DNA from: Armatimonadota bacterium
GTDB taxonomy: Bacteria > Armatimonadota > UBA5829 > DTLH01
DNA length: 48,620 nucleotides
Direction: 5' to 3'
Assembly (NCBI GenBank): GCA_029551395.1
Contig: JAKPFN010000114.1
Span: forward strand, 1 to 48,620
The notes under the pieces are model-generated. The model ran no database searches. It was not told the DNA's origin and was given only the letters and a program-made list of their open reading frames with translations. The position numbers and the translations under genes are program-made. Shown here piece after piece: positions 1-8,773 of this stretch (position 1 is the first letter of the stretch; each line of letters begins with the position of its first letter).

Positions 1-81
1 ACAACAAATATTTTTAATGGTTAGGGATCTACTCACCGAGTAGCATCTCATAACAGAGTCAGGAAAACCTTGTATACAGCA

Positions 82-440
82 GTAAACAAAAGGCAATGGT
101 AGCTAATATTGCTGAAGGTACGATATCTCACAACAAGAGCCAGAAAAAGAACAGACTCAAGGAAGGCAAGAAGAAGGGAGTGCAATAAAAAACATGCAAA
201 ACGAAATCATACCCACGCTCATGAGCCACCATCCCAAGCTCAAACTGAGCTTATTTCATACCCATTTCGTTTTGCAAAAAACCGTAAAATTTGCTCTACC
301 AAATGCAACGGTAGCTAGTATTGTCGAAGGTACAACATACCACAACAAGAGCCAAAAACAAAAACCAGTAAAATTTACTCTACCAAATGCAATGGTAGCT
401 GGTAATGCCAGAGGTACAACATACCACAACAAGAGCTGAA
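82..440. repeat. Degenerate direct repeats, three copies
   Basis: Three related copies begin near 82, 284 and 368. The last two are in tandem with an exact 84-base period and differ at few positions. All share a core GCAAYGGTAGCT followed about 10 bases later by GGTAC and then CACAACAAGAGC. Between copies 1 and 2 lies an inverted repeat, GCAAAACGAAAT at 195-206 and ATTTCGTTTTGC at 264-275. The period is a multiple of three, so the repeats stay open in one frame, but there is no ribosome site or family resemblance to support a protein. The rest of 1-485 shows no gene. Confidence 0.7.
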
Positions 441-443
441 AAT

Positions 444-478
444 AAGAAAACGGCGGGGTGTTGCCCTGCCGTTTTCTT
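444..478. terminator. Strong bidirectional intrinsic terminator
   Basis: A 15-base-pair stem (444-458 with 464-478, one G-T pair) closes a 5-base loop TGTTG. The stem begins with AAGAAAA and ends with TTTTCTT, so it can work on both strands. It would end the minus-strand oxidoreductase transcript, whose stop codon is 8 bases away, and any plus-strand transcript through the repeats. Confidence 0.85.
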
Positions 479-485
479 ATCAACC

Positions 486-1736
486 TTACAGTTCCACCAC
501 TGTTCCGGTCCTGCGAGCCTTTTCGGCTGCAAAGACCATCAGATGGCTTTCGAGTGAGACCTCCGGGCCGGAAGTGATCCAACTCGGGTCGTTGTCTCGG
601 ACTGCGTAGATGAAGTTTCTCATTATCCCGAAGTCACCGCCGCCGTGACCGGAGGCAAGTGAACCGTCGCTGATCTCAGTCGAGATCGTTGTCGTCTTGT
701 TTGTGAGGAAGTCGCAGTGTTCTATACCATCGGGAACCCATTTCAGCGTCCCTTTATCGCCCATTACCCAGATTTGGCGCTCATACATAAAGGTAAACGC
801 AGACATGGTGAAGGTAGCCGTAGTTCCGTCTTCGAATTCAAACGCCACGACCTGGTGATCTACCACATCGTTGTCACATGCAAAGACGCATCGTCCGTAG
901 GGGCCTTCTCTTAGAGCTTCTGCAACACCTTCTATCGTTCCAGAATGATGAAGCACTGTCCCAGGCCAGGTTGCATGATACTTGCGGAAGTCTCTTAAGT
1001 AGATCTTGATTGCTGAATAAGGACATCCGGTCTCTATCTCAGCAGGACATTCCGTACATCGGTCTGCCGCGCCTTTCGGCTGATTTTCCCTGGTGAAGTA
1101 AGACAACGTTCCGAACGATGACACCCTGGAGCACTTCGCCGGGATGAAATAGTTCAACAGATCCAGGTCATGACAGGACTTAGCAAGCAGCATAAAAGAG
1201 GACTCGGCCTCGTTTCGCCAGTTGCCGCGAACATACGAGTGAGCCTGATGCCAGTATCCAACCGGCTCGACCAACTGGATATTATGAACTTTGCCGATCA
1301 ACCCGCTGTCGATCAATTCTTTGAGCTTCCGGTTGAACCTGGTATAGCGAAGCACGTGGCAGACGGCAAGCATGACATTGTTCCGCTTTACTGCGTTGTA
1401 GATTTCCTGGCAGTCTTCTGCAGTCGGAGCCATTGGTTTCTCTAAAAGCAGATGGTATCCCTTGTCTGCAAGCGCAACAGCCGGATCTTTATGTCCGGCA
1501 TCCTGGGTGCAGACCATTGCAGCATCAGCCAGCTTTGGCAGATCGACTATCTCGCGCCAATCCTTGTAGCGGCTTTCCATGGGGATGCCGTACTCATCGC
1601 CAAATTTGTTGCGGCGGATGTCATCCGGTTCGCAGACTGCCACTGGCTGGCACTCATCCGGGAATTTCTTGGCATATTCGGAGTAGTTGTTACCTCTGCA
1701 TCCAGCGCCAACTACTATAAACGTTACCTTACGCAA
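486..1736 (-). CDS. Gfo/Idh/MocA-family oxidoreductase
   Basis: A cytoplasmic NAD(P)-dependent dehydrogenase of the Gfo/Idh/MocA family, which usually acts on sugars, inositols or related cyclic polyols; the substrate cannot be read from sequence. The N-terminal Rossmann fold shows VVGAGCRG at residues 8-15, and the family signature EKP is at 99-101. The second half contains a WR...SCHDLDLL stretch typical of the C-terminal alpha/beta domain. A cluster of four cysteines (CTEC, then CP) in the middle is compatible with metal binding and occurs in a subset of the family. The open frame runs upstream to 1841, but an AGGAGG six bases before a TTG at 1736 fixes the start there and gives 416 residues. 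It stands alone, 218 bases downstream of pth, with its own candidate promoter. Confidence 0.85.
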   Translation of the reverse strand: MRKVTFIVVGAGCRGNNYSEYAKKFPDECQPVAVCEPDDIRRNKFGDEYGIPMESRYKDWREIVDLPKLADAAMVCTQDAGHKDPAVALADKGYHLLLEKPMAPTAEDCQEIYNAVKRNNVMLAVCHVLRYTRFNRKLKELIDSGLIGKVHNIQLVEPVGYWHQAHSYVRGNWRNEAESSFMLLAKSCHDLDLLNYFIPAKCSRVSSFGTLSYFTRENQPKGAADRCTECPAEIETGCPYSAIKIYLRDFRKYHATWPGTVLHHSGTIEGVAEALREGPYGRCVFACDNDVVDHQVVAFEFEDGTTATFTMSAFTFMYERQIWVMGDKGTLKWVPDGIEHCDFLTNKTTTISTEISDGSLASGHGGGDFGIMRNFIYAVRDNDPSWITSGPEVSLESHLMVFAAEKARRTGTVVEL

Positions 1737-1790
1737 AACAATCCTCCTAGCTATACTCGCCGCCTCAATCCGGCAAGCTCTTCCATTATT

Positions 1791-1819
1791 ATGATAAGCC
1801 TGTTTGCTGCCTGTGTCCA
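1791..1819 (-). promoter_or_regulatory. Candidate sigma70 promoter of the oxidoreductase gene
   Basis: On the minus strand TGGACA (1819-1814) and TATCAT (1796-1791) are separated by 17 bases, each one mismatch from consensus. It lies 55 bases upstream of the TTG start, inside the 1737-1954 gap, which otherwise shows nothing recognisable. Confidence 0.45.
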
Positions 1820-1954
1820 GAGGATTGAACTCGTTTATCAAGCAAAGGCAAACAAGTAAACACTAAAATTGATAAAATTGGAAATCAAGAGAGGTTGAAC
1901 GCATCAGCTCGCTGTTGTTCGAATGGGGAGTATCGGCAAAGAACCGAAATTGAA

Positions 1955-2548
1955 CTATTCTTTACATGTCCCGTTGTCTCTCCTGTTGTACCTGTTCATC
2001 GCAGCCTCGAGTCCATCTGAGAGGATCATCTCGACGGCGTCGGCGGCGTCCATAATCGCTTCGTCGGCTATCTTGCGCTCTGCTCTGCTGAACCTGGATA
2101 GCACGTGGTCAATAGCCTCGCACCGGGCAGAGCCTATTCCGACCCGCAGCCTGGGGAACTCCTGTGTGCCCAGCCGGTAGATTATCGACTTCATCCCGTT
2201 ATGTCCGCCTGCTGATCCACCCGGCCGGATTCTAATCTTCCCAAGCGGCAGCGCCATATCGTCGTAGACAACCAGGATATCAGCCGGGTCTATCTTTTCC
2301 CTTCTGGCAATATGTGCCACTGCCTCTCCTGAGAGGTTCATGAATGTTTGAGGCTTTGCGAGGATCACTTCCTGATCTGCTATGGTTGTTCGAGCTATCA
2401 GCGCGCGGCCCATTCTGCGAAGTACACGAGTCTTATACCGTTTTGCCAGAAGGTCGATAACATCAAATCCCACATTGTGACGTGTTCCCGCATAGTCTCG
2501 CCCGGGGTTGCCAAGTCCAACGATCAGTTTCAACGCTACCCCGTCCAC
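1955..2548 (-). CDS. pth: Peptidyl-tRNA hydrolase
   Basis: Releases tRNA from prematurely dropped peptidyl-tRNAs in the cytoplasm. The family hallmarks are all present: KLIVGLGNPG at the N terminus, RHNVGFDVID with the catalytic histidine, FMNLSGEAV, DDMALPLGKIRIR and GGHNGMKSI. The length (about 195 residues) is normal. The start is uncertain. The coordinates use a GTG that overlaps the end of prs by 13 bases but has its purine run touching the start codon. A TTG at 2533, five codons in, would give the canonical N terminus (M)KLIVGLGNPG with a GGGG five bases upstream and no overlap. Third gene of the glmU-like/prs/pth operon, a common bacterial arrangement. Confidence 0.95.
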   Translation of the reverse strand: MDGVALKLIVGLGNPGRDYAGTRHNVGFDVIDLLAKRYKTRVLRRMGRALIARTTIADQEVILAKPQTFMNLSGEAVAHIARREKIDPADILVVYDDMALPLGKIRIRPGGSAGGHNGMKSIIYRLGTQEFPRLRVGIGSARCEAIDHVLSRFSRAERKIADEAIMDAADAVEMILSDGLEAAMNRYNRRDNGTCKE

Positions 2549-3492
2549 CTTCCATTGAAAATCTCACTTACGGAACCTTCTTCGTGGATCTTCCAGATCG
2601 CGTCGGCAAGCAGCGGAGCAACAGAAAGCACTTTGATCTTGCCGGACTGATGCTCAGGCGAAAGCGGAATGGTATCGGTCACAATGACCTGTTTGATAGG
2701 TGAGTTTTCGAGTTTTTGGACGGCATCACCTGATAAAACTCCGTGCGTACAGGCTGCCAATATTTCTTTTGCGCCTCTTTCGGCCAAGGCTCGTGCCCCT
2801 GATGTTATAGACCCGGCTGTATCGATCATATCATCTATCATGATACAGCTTCTGCCCACTATATCGCCAATAACTTCCATAACCTCAGCTTTGTTAGGTT
2901 CAGGGCGGCGCTTCACGATGATAGCTATAGGTGTCCCAAGCACTTCTGCCATAGCTCTGGCCCTTGTTACACCGCCTACATCGGGAGACACAACAACAGA
3001 ATGCTGGTGGATCGTTATGTTCTGCAAAAGATAGTTGGCTATGATCGGCCCTGCGTAAAGGTTATCCACCGGGACATCGAAAAACCCTTGAATCTGACCT
3101 GCATGAAGGTCCAGCGTGAGGATTCTGTGTGCACCTGCTGCTGTAATCAGGTTTGCCAGCAGCTTGGCGGTGATAGGCTCTCGCGGTTTGACTTTCTTAT
3201 CCTGTCTGGCATAGCTGTAGTAAGGCATGACCACATTGATCCGCCGCGCGCTTGCCCTGCGAAGTGCGTCTATGATAATCAGGAGTTCCATCACGTTATC
3301 ATTGACCGGACAGCACCCAGACTGGATGACAAAAGCATCAGCTCCACGCACGCTCTCTTTTATCTGGACCCATATCTCCCCGTCTGAAAACCTGGCTTTG
3401 CTCATACTTCCAAGAGGGATTCCCAGATGAGCAGCTATCTTTTCTGCCAACTCAGGATTGGAGCTGCCGTTGAAAAGTCGCAGATGGTTCAT
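2536..3492 (-). CDS. prs: Ribose-phosphate pyrophosphokinase (PRPP synthase)
   Basis: Makes 5-phosphoribosyl 1-pyrophosphate from ribose 5-phosphate and ATP, feeding purine, pyrimidine, histidine and tryptophan synthesis. At 318 residues it matches class I bacterial enzymes. Visible motifs are FSDGEIWVQI near residue 36, the catalytic flexible-loop region YYSYARQDKK near 95, the metal-binding LTLDLHAGQIQGFF segment, and the PRPP-binding loop MIDDMIDTAGS near 223. AGGAGG lies seven bases before the ATG. It starts 11 bases after the glmU-like stop and ends overlapping or abutting pth, so the three genes are probably one transcript. Confidence 0.97.
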   Translation of the reverse strand: MNHLRLFNGSSNPELAEKIAAHLGIPLGSMSKARFSDGEIWVQIKESVRGADAFVIQSGCCPVNDNVMELLIIIDALRRASARRINVVMPYYSYARQDKKVKPREPITAKLLANLITAAGAHRILTLDLHAGQIQGFFDVPVDNLYAGPIIANYLLQNITIHQHSVVVSPDVGGVTRARAMAEVLGTPIAIIVKRRPEPNKAEVMEVIGDIVGRSCIMIDDMIDTAGSITSGARALAERGAKEILAACTHGVLSGDAVQKLENSPIKQVIVTDTIPLSPEHQSGKIKVLSVAPLLADAIWKIHEEGSVSEIFNGRWTG

Positions 3493-3503
3493 GTCGAATC
3501 CTC

Positions 3504-4514
3504 CTAACCTCGAATGTCTTTATATGGACCAATGTCAGATCCGGCTGGAACGGAGGCGCCGGTTATGGCCGAGGTGACAACGCGTACTTTATTCCCAAGA
3601 GATACATCATTCAATCTGGTAAATGGCCCAATCTCACAATCTTCACCAATGACAGTCCGGCCTTCGATGACTGTACAGGGATGGATTACAGTGTCTTTGC
3701 CGATTATTACACCTGCATCCACATAAGTAGTGGCAGGATCGACTATTGTAACCCCATCGAGCATAAGCTGGTCAAGTATCCGTCTTCGCATTATGGCTGC
3801 AGCATCGGCAAGTTCTATCCGGGTGTTGATGCCCAATGTATCACGCGCATCAGACGCAATGACAGCGCGGACATCGTGACTTTTTTGCCTCAAGATAGAG
3901 ATGGTATCGGTAAGGTAGTACTCTCCTTGAGCGTTATCGGTTCTAAGTTCGCTCAGGCTTTGTCGAAGCAGCGGAACATTGAACCCATAGATAGAAGTCG
4001 ATATTTCTTTGATAGCCAGGACTTCTTCAGATGCATCGCGAGCCTCTACTATTTGTTTAACGCTACCGTCAGGTGCTCTAACAATCCGTCCGTAGCTCGC
4101 TGGTTCATCGATAATAGCTGTCAAGAGTGTTGCCGCTGCGCCTGATTCGCTGTGCGAGTCCATCAGTGCTTTGAGCGATGCCGGAGTGATGAGCGGAGCA
4201 TCTCCAGGGAGCAGCAGCATGTTATCGAGGTCGATAAACGGCATTGCCTGCATTGCGGCATGTCCTGTACCTAACTGTTCTTCTTGCAGTGCATATTGAA
4301 CGTCGCTGCCGATGGCAGCTTTGACGGCTTCTGCTTCGTGCCCGACGACCACAACAATCTGCTTGATACCAGCAGCCAGACAGGCATCGACTACATGCCT
4401 TGTAACCGGCTTTCCACAGATTTTATGGACGGCTTTAGGCAGCGCGGACTTCATCCGCTTGCTTTTTCCAGCAGCAAGAATTACAGCGGCGAAATCGTTA
4501 GAGGGATATGTCAT
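3504..4514 (-). CDS. glmU: GlmU-like UDP-GlcNAc pyrophosphorylase lacking the acetyltransferase half
   Basis: Resembles the N-terminal uridylyltransferase of GlmU, which joins UTP and GlcNAc-1-phosphate for peptidoglycan and LPS precursors. VILAAGKSKRM and LPKAVH give the nucleotide-binding signature, and LLLPGDAPLI is the metal-site region. After about residue 230 comes a short left-handed hexapeptide segment. The protein stops at 336 residues with DIGPYKDIRG, the point where full-length GlmU (about 455 residues) has IGPFAxLRPG and enters the acetyltransferase active site. Only 11 bases separate the stop from prs, so no remnant of the second half exists. Of two adjacent ATGs the second (4514) is better spaced from AAGGAG. 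It may be a monofunctional enzyme with the acetyltransferase encoded elsewhere. Confidence 0.85.
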   Translation of the reverse strand: MTYPSNDFAAVILAAGKSKRMKSALPKAVHKICGKPVTRHVVDACLAAGIKQIVVVVGHEAEAVKAAIGSDVQYALQEEQLGTGHAAMQAMPFIDLDNMLLLPGDAPLITPASLKALMDSHSESGAAATLLTAIIDEPASYGRIVRAPDGSVKQIVEARDASEEVLAIKEISTSIYGFNVPLLRQSLSELRTDNAQGEYYLTDTISILRQKSHDVRAVIASDARDTLGINTRIELADAAAIMRRRILDQLMLDGVTIVDPATTYVDAGVIIGKDTVIHPCTVIEGRTVIGEDCEIGPFTRLNDVSLGNKVRVVTSAITGASVPAGSDIGPYKDIRG

Positions 4515-4546
4515 CATTGCTCCTTAAGAATCCGAAAAACCGCCCA

Positions 4547-4575
4547 ATTATACCGCTCAACAATGCCGTTGGCAA
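4547..4575 (-). promoter_or_regulatory. Promoter of the glmU-prs-pth operon
   Basis: On the minus strand TTGCCA (4575-4570) and a perfect TATAAT (4552-4547) are 17 bases apart. The predicted transcript start is about 25 bases before the glmU-like start codon. Confidence 0.75.
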
Positions 4576-4650
4576 GGTGGGAATTGCTTTGATTATTAAA
4601 ACAAGTTACACTGAACTCAATTGCCCATCCCGTCCCGCGCCGAGCAATCG

Positions 4651-4711
4651 TTACTCGTTACTCATCACTCGAAACTCCTCACTTTACACTTTCCACTCAC
4701 CTTGGGAACAC
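4651..4711. repeat. Dispersed GTGTAAAGTG repeat, copy 1
   Basis: This intergenic stretch contains CACTTTACACT (4680-4690) and ACACTTTCCACT (4686-4697), which recur in the pilT-pilC gap, and GTTACTCATCACT (4657-4669), which recurs at 44554. The remainder of the 4518-4891 gap holds two divergent promoters and nothing else recognised. Confidence 0.55.
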
Positions 4712-4826
4712 TGCGTCTTGAACTCTGGTCAAACTAAGAGTAATAAGTGTCGGGCAATGGGTGGCAGATACCTTGTACGCGTCTGGAATTCCTGTGGGAT
4801 AATTAATAATCTGCCGCTTTATGTGC

Positions 4827-4856
4827 TTGCTACTCAGCAGTAATACCTGTTATAAT
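4827..4856 (+). promoter_or_regulatory. Extended -10 promoter of the propeller/dprA pair
   Basis: TTGCTA (4827-4832) and a perfect TATAAT (4851-4856) are 18 bases apart, and the TG at 4848-4849 makes an extended -10. It lies 36 bases upstream of the start at 4892. Confidence 0.7.
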
Positions 4857-4891
4857 CGTGCCAGGATGCTCGTTTCGTGGGGAGGAATCCA

Positions 4892-6625
4892 ATGAAATTT
4901 CACCGCTCGGTAATAGCCCTGGTCGTGGTCCTTGCATCCGCTGCGTTAGCCTTCGGAGCAGAAGGCAATTGGACCGTTGCCAGGTACGATGAAGGCCAGA
5001 CGGGGTTTACACCGCAGAAGATAGAATTACCCCTCACTGTGTGCTGGGAATTTAATACTGCGAAGTTTGATGATAACCCGTCCGTTCCCGCTGTTGTAGA
5101 TGGAGTCGTCTACTTCGCTTCCGGGAACAGAGTTTATGCAGTAGATGCAGAAACAGGCGCTATGAAGTGGCGCTATCCCTCGACCGAAAGACTTAACTTC
5201 AACATCAAGACAGGAATTACCGTTTGGGAAAACCTTGTTTTCTTCGGAGGCACTGACGGTAATGTATACGCGCTTGATGCAGAACAAAACGGTCGAATTG
5301 TCTGGAGATACCCAACCAGTGGGCCTGTCCGCTCCACTCCGGTAGTCTCGGACCAGACGCTGTTTGTAGGCTCTGACGACAATTCCCTGTATGCCATCGA
5401 TGCCCGCAGCGGAGTGCTGTCATGGGACGGCGGTTTCCGTACCAGAGATGATATCTCAGCCGCACCAGCCATAAGCCCAGGAGTTGTTGTCTTCCAGTCT
5501 ATGGATGCCAACATTTATGCTGCAAATACCGCATCAGGAAGAATACGCTGGAGCTTCCAGCTTCCTGTCAGTCCGGTCAGAAGCGCGCCCATCTTCGCAG
5601 GAAATAATATTTTCCTGAATGCAGGCAACACAATCTACGGACTCAATTCCAAAAACGGCCAGATCCGGTATGCACTGCAACTCCCAAGCGATGTTTGCGC
5701 TCCGCTTGCTATTGCAGAAAATACGATAGTTGCAGTCTGCAGAAATAAGAAAATGTATGCTTATGAAGTAACTCCGGCTGGTGTCAGGAGTAAGTGGGAA
5801 GCACCGGCAGAGATCGGAGCATCTGTAATAGCTGCTCCTACAATTGCTGGAGACCTGATATTTGTCGGTTGCACCAAGGGAATGATCAACGCATACTCAC
5901 TGGAAACAGGTCAGTTGATGTGGTCATATATAATAGCTCCAGCCTTAGCCGGAGAGAGCAACATGCAGAAGGCCGACTTTACTGATATTGCTGCTCCGGT
6001 GGTTGTTTCTAATGGATCGCTTTTCGTTTTGACCGATGACGGCACTTTGCATTGCTTTAGAAATTCGGCTGCAGACAATACTCCACCGAGTATTATAGCG
6101 CCGATGCCGGCGATTGGAAGTGCCATGTCAGGCCAGCCGCCAATACCTGTCTCAGCAATAATCTACGACGACAGCACTGGGGTAGATCCAAAGAGCATAG
6201 AGTTGTGGCTCGATGATCAGCAGGTGCCTCATGAGTTCGACCCTACTACTTTGAAGCTGACCTATGAGACGCCGATCACCCAGCCGTTGATCTCACTCAG
6301 AGATGGCCGTCATTTCCTTAAGATTGTAGCAAAGGACTGGAAGGGCAACACACAGACCTATACATGGTCGTTTGTTGTAGATAACACGCTGCCTCCGAGA
6401 ATCCCAGCCAGTAAATTAAGGGAAGCAACAAAAGGCACAAGTAAGAGTAATAACGACAGAAGGCAGCCGCCTAAACCGCCTACCGGACCCAGTAATCCAG
6501 GTATACCTGGCGGACCTACTGGACCTGGCGGGCCTGGACCTGGTGGACCTGGCGGCCCCGGTGCGCCTCCCGATGTTCCGGATGGTTTCAACGGCCCACC
6601 GCCTTCAGTTCCACAGAGACCTTAA
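4892..6625 (+). CDS. Secreted PQQ-type beta-propeller with Ig-like domain and collagen-like tail
   Basis: Begins with a clear signal peptide (basic MKFHR, hydrophobic core, cleavage near ALAFGA), so it is exported. Residues about 30-395 hold roughly eight WD40-like PQQ repeats, each with a V-Y-A-x-D-x-x-x-G-x-x-x-W pattern as in BamB-like propellers. Residues about 400-510 look like an Ig-like/cadherin-type module (DNTPPS... to SFVVDN). The last 60 residues are basic and then rich in Gly-Pro, partly in Gly-X-Y register. The open frame starts at a GTG at 4877, but GGGGAGG six bases before the ATG at 4892 fixes the start. It is 577 residues long, function unknown, probably a cell-envelope scaffold or binding protein. 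Confidence 0.75.
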   Translation: MKFHRSVIALVVVLASAALAFGAEGNWTVARYDEGQTGFTPQKIELPLTVCWEFNTAKFDDNPSVPAVVDGVVYFASGNRVYAVDAETGAMKWRYPSTERLNFNIKTGITVWENLVFFGGTDGNVYALDAEQNGRIVWRYPTSGPVRSTPVVSDQTLFVGSDDNSLYAIDARSGVLSWDGGFRTRDDISAAPAISPGVVVFQSMDANIYAANTASGRIRWSFQLPVSPVRSAPIFAGNNIFLNAGNTIYGLNSKNGQIRYALQLPSDVCAPLAIAENTIVAVCRNKKMYAYEVTPAGVRSKWEAPAEIGASVIAAPTIAGDLIFVGCTKGMINAYSLETGQLMWSYIIAPALAGESNMQKADFTDIAAPVVVSNGSLFVLTDDGTLHCFRNSAADNTPPSIIAPMPAIGSAMSGQPPIPVSAIIYDDSTGVDPKSIELWLDDQQVPHEFDPTTLKLTYETPITQPLISLRDGRHFLKIVAKDWKGNTQTYTWSFVVDNTLPPRIPASKLREATKGTSKSNNDRRQPPKPPTGPSNPGIPGGPTGPGGPGPGGPGGPGAPPDVPDGFNGPPPSVPQRP

Positions 6626-6632
6626 TCAACCA

Positions 6633-7727
6633 ATGGATCAGCTCGAACTCCGAAGCTGGTTTCGGTTGAGTAAACTGGAAATCGCGCCCAGGAAGGCTGC
6701 CGATCTTGTAGAAATCTTCGGCAGCCCCCAGGCTGTTTTCTCGGCTGGTGAGGCTGAACTTCGCTCAGTAGAAGGTCTCACCGGCCGTACCATCGAAAAG
6801 CTTCTTTCGCCAGAACCTCCAAATCTGGATCAGGAACTTGCCGAACTCCATGAGAAGGATATTCAGTTTATTACCATCCAGAGCGAGGATTATCCGGCTA
6901 ACCTTAAGCAGATTTACGACCCTCCAGTGGTCTTGTACGTCCGAGGCGAGATCAGAGAATCAGACCGTTTTGCTGTTGCCATAGTAGGTTCCAGGCGTGC
7001 GTCGATTTATGGCAAGTCTATGGCAGAGAAGATTGCCCGCGATTTGGCTTCCAGAGGGCTTTGCATAGTCAGCGGCGGTGCAAGAGGTATAGATGCTGCC
7101 GCGCACAAAGGCACTCTGGCTGCAGGAGGGCGAACGGTAGCAGTCCTCGGTTGCGGTATCGATGTTCCTTATCCTGCTGAACATAAAGAGTTGTTCCAGC
7201 AGATATCGGAAACCTGTGCTGTAGTATCTGAATTTCCCCCAGGAACCAAACCTGAAGGTTGGCGTTTTCCTGCGAGAAACAGGATTATAAGCGGACTATC
7301 TATTGGAGTTTTGGTTATTCAGGCCCCGGTTGATTCAGGAGCATTGATAACATCCGAATATGCTGCAGAACAGGGGAGAAGCATCTTTGCTCTACCGGGG
7401 AATGTTGACGATATCCGCAATGAAGGCTCTCATGCCCTGATCAGAGATGGCGCTATACTCATAGAAAACGCCGATCAGATACTGCAGGAACTCGGTGTAT
7501 TTTCGGATGTCGAAGAAAACAGGCCGCAGCTTTCGCTTCCGTTGGATTCTCTTACCGATGTAGAGCGAAAGCTGGTTGAGCTTTTATCGCTGCAGCCTAA
7601 ACATGTGGATCAGGTGATACAGGAAAGCGGATTACCTGCACCAACAGTTACGGGTACGCTGACAATGCTGGAAATGAAAGGCATTATCAAACGCGTACCC
7701 GGAAATGCTTACGTAAGAGCACTTTAG
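6633..7727 (+). CDS. dprA: DNA processing protein DprA (Smf)
   Basis: Loads RecA onto incoming single-stranded DNA during natural transformation. It has an N-terminal SAM-like region, then the Rossmann-like core with VAIVGSRRAS, SGGARGIDAAAH, AVLGCGIDVPYP, FPARNRIISG and ALPGNVDDIRNEG, all family hallmarks. A C-terminal winged helix (about residues 300-364) is present, as in most bacterial DprA. The ATG at 6633 lies 7 bases after the preceding stop and has no clear ribosome site, suggesting translational coupling. The frame stays open upstream to 6543, but that part overlaps the propeller gene. With a pilus machine nearby, competence is plausible. Confidence 0.95.
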   Translation: MDQLELRSWFRLSKLEIAPRKAADLVEIFGSPQAVFSAGEAELRSVEGLTGRTIEKLLSPEPPNLDQELAELHEKDIQFITIQSEDYPANLKQIYDPPVVLYVRGEIRESDRFAVAIVGSRRASIYGKSMAEKIARDLASRGLCIVSGGARGIDAAAHKGTLAAGGRTVAVLGCGIDVPYPAEHKELFQQISETCAVVSEFPPGTKPEGWRFPARNRIISGLSIGVLVIQAPVDSGALITSEYAAEQGRSIFALPGNVDDIRNEGSHALIRDGAILIENADQILQELGVFSDVEENRPQLSLPLDSLTDVERKLVELLSLQPKHVDQVIQESGLPAPTVTGTLTMLEMKGIIKRVPGNAYVRAL

Positions 7728-7751
7728 CGCTGTTTTAAATTATATTTAGCC

Positions 7752-8477
7752 TTATCCGCCGTAGTAAGGGTCGAAATTCAACTTATCCGGCTTGTGGCTG
7801 AGTGGATCAAACGGAGCGCGATAATAACTGCGATTATACCACTTTACATGGCCGTCGCAGAACGCAAAATTGGTGCCATCTATATGGACATAGCCGGGAT
7901 CATCGTACCCTGGGCCAAAGTAGCCGTCAACCATACCTGAGTTTGTCGGTCCGCCACCTGTAGTTCCATGCCCTTCATCTATCAGAAGCACTGTTCTGGT
8001 TGGCCTTATGATTTCGCTTTCTTTAATAGGTTGCTTGGTGATTGTCGACTCTCTGTCAAGGTACAGGTTCATCGAATAGCTAAGACCGAATATGTTTTTC
8101 CCATCCAGTACCTTTCGGGCATGGGTATCAGAAGGGCAAATGTAGATCCCTGTGCTCTTGGTGTAAGGAAACAGACTTCCATTCCTGATATCCATAGTGT
8201 TGACATAATAAGATGAACTACGGGCAATAACCCAGTCACCGTGCGGGTTAGTGCCGGAGGTATCTGCCCTGTGGCATGGTCCTCCTCCGGGAAGCGCCTT
8301 CCAGTCAGATGTATATTGGACAAACGCGCATCCAAGCTCTTTCATGTTGGCAAGACATCTGATCTGTCTGGCTTTTTCTCTGGCTGAGCTAAAAACTGGA
8401 TACAGGATAGCTGCTAAAATTGCGATGATAGCAATGACTACCAGTAATTCTATAAGGGTAAACCCTCGCCTATTCAT
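7752..8477 (-). CDS. Orphan type IV prepilin-like protein with H/DG C-terminal motif
   Basis: The N terminus is a textbook class III signal: short basic MNRRG, cleavage before FTLIE with Glu at mature position 5, then a 20-residue hydrophobic helix. It continues with [12 protein letters not shown], typical of the expanded prepilin (DUF1559-like) families of Planctomycetota and Armatimonadota. Near the C terminus [16 protein letters not shown] is the H-x9-DG-type motif of this group. It would be processed by the PilD of this window or another peptidase; whether it enters a pilus or pseudopilus is unknown. AAGGAGG lies 7 bases before the ATG. It is monocistronic and convergent with dprA (24-base gap). 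Confidence 0.85.
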   Translation of the reverse strand: MNRRGFTLIELLVVIAIIAILAAILYPVFSSAREKARQIRCLANMKELGCAFVQYTSDWKALPGGGPCHRADTSGTNPHGDWVIARSSSYYVNTMDIRNGSLFPYTKSTGIYICPSDTHARKVLDGKNIFGLSYSMNLYLDRESTITKQPIKESEIIRPTRTVLLIDEGHGTTGGGPTNSGMVDGYFGPGYDDPGYVHIDGTNFAFCDGHVKWYNRSYYRAPFDPLSHKPDKLNFDPYYGG

Positions 8478-8735
8478 CTCCTAGCCTCCTTATTTGCCTT
8501 ATGGCAGGCATACTTGTAAGTAAGAGGAATCAATGTCGATTGTCGACAATTCATTCCATCAAACTAAGAATATCACCATAAATTAAGTCTGTCTGTACTA
8601 CTTTAGGATTATTTTTTTATTATGCAGGACTTTTCTGACTGGGATTGGTTCAGTCAACTTCTGCCAGCACTTGACTTTGCATTTCAATGTTCTTGGGAGG
8701 TGTATTTGCCACTGTTAAGGTCTCAGGCCGGTTGT
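8478..8735. other. Intergenic region between divergent genes
   Basis: Apart from the ribosome site of the prepilin gene, the one notable element is an imperfect palindrome around 8529-8556 with paired TCGA cores (AATGTCGA...TCGACAATT). It could be an operator for the minus-strand prepilin gene. No small gene is visible. Confidence 0.3.
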
Positions 8736-8765
8736 TTGTCACATCTGTGTCCATTCTTGTATAAT
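8736..8765 (+). promoter_or_regulatory. Sigma70 promoter of the membrane protein gene
   Basis: TTGTCA (8736-8741) and a perfect TATAAT (8760-8765) are 18 bases apart. The start point near 8772 would leave a leader of about 42 bases that is mostly the following hairpin. Confidence 0.7.
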
Positions 8766-8773
8766 ATAAATGT

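Noticed and set aside
82-440. CRISPR-like array or small repeat protein
   Set aside because: Only three diverged copies of 60-84 bases without unique spacers of constant size. The open frames (with phrases like ANIAEG) lack ribosome sites and any supported family.
4508-4843. 111-residue plus-strand frame upstream of the propeller gene
   Set aside because: It spans both divergent promoters and a dispersed repeat and has no ribosome site.
6358-6591. Antisense Gly-Pro-rich frame
   Set aside because: It is the mirror of the collagen-like tail; GGN/CCN repeats read as Pro/Gly on both strands.
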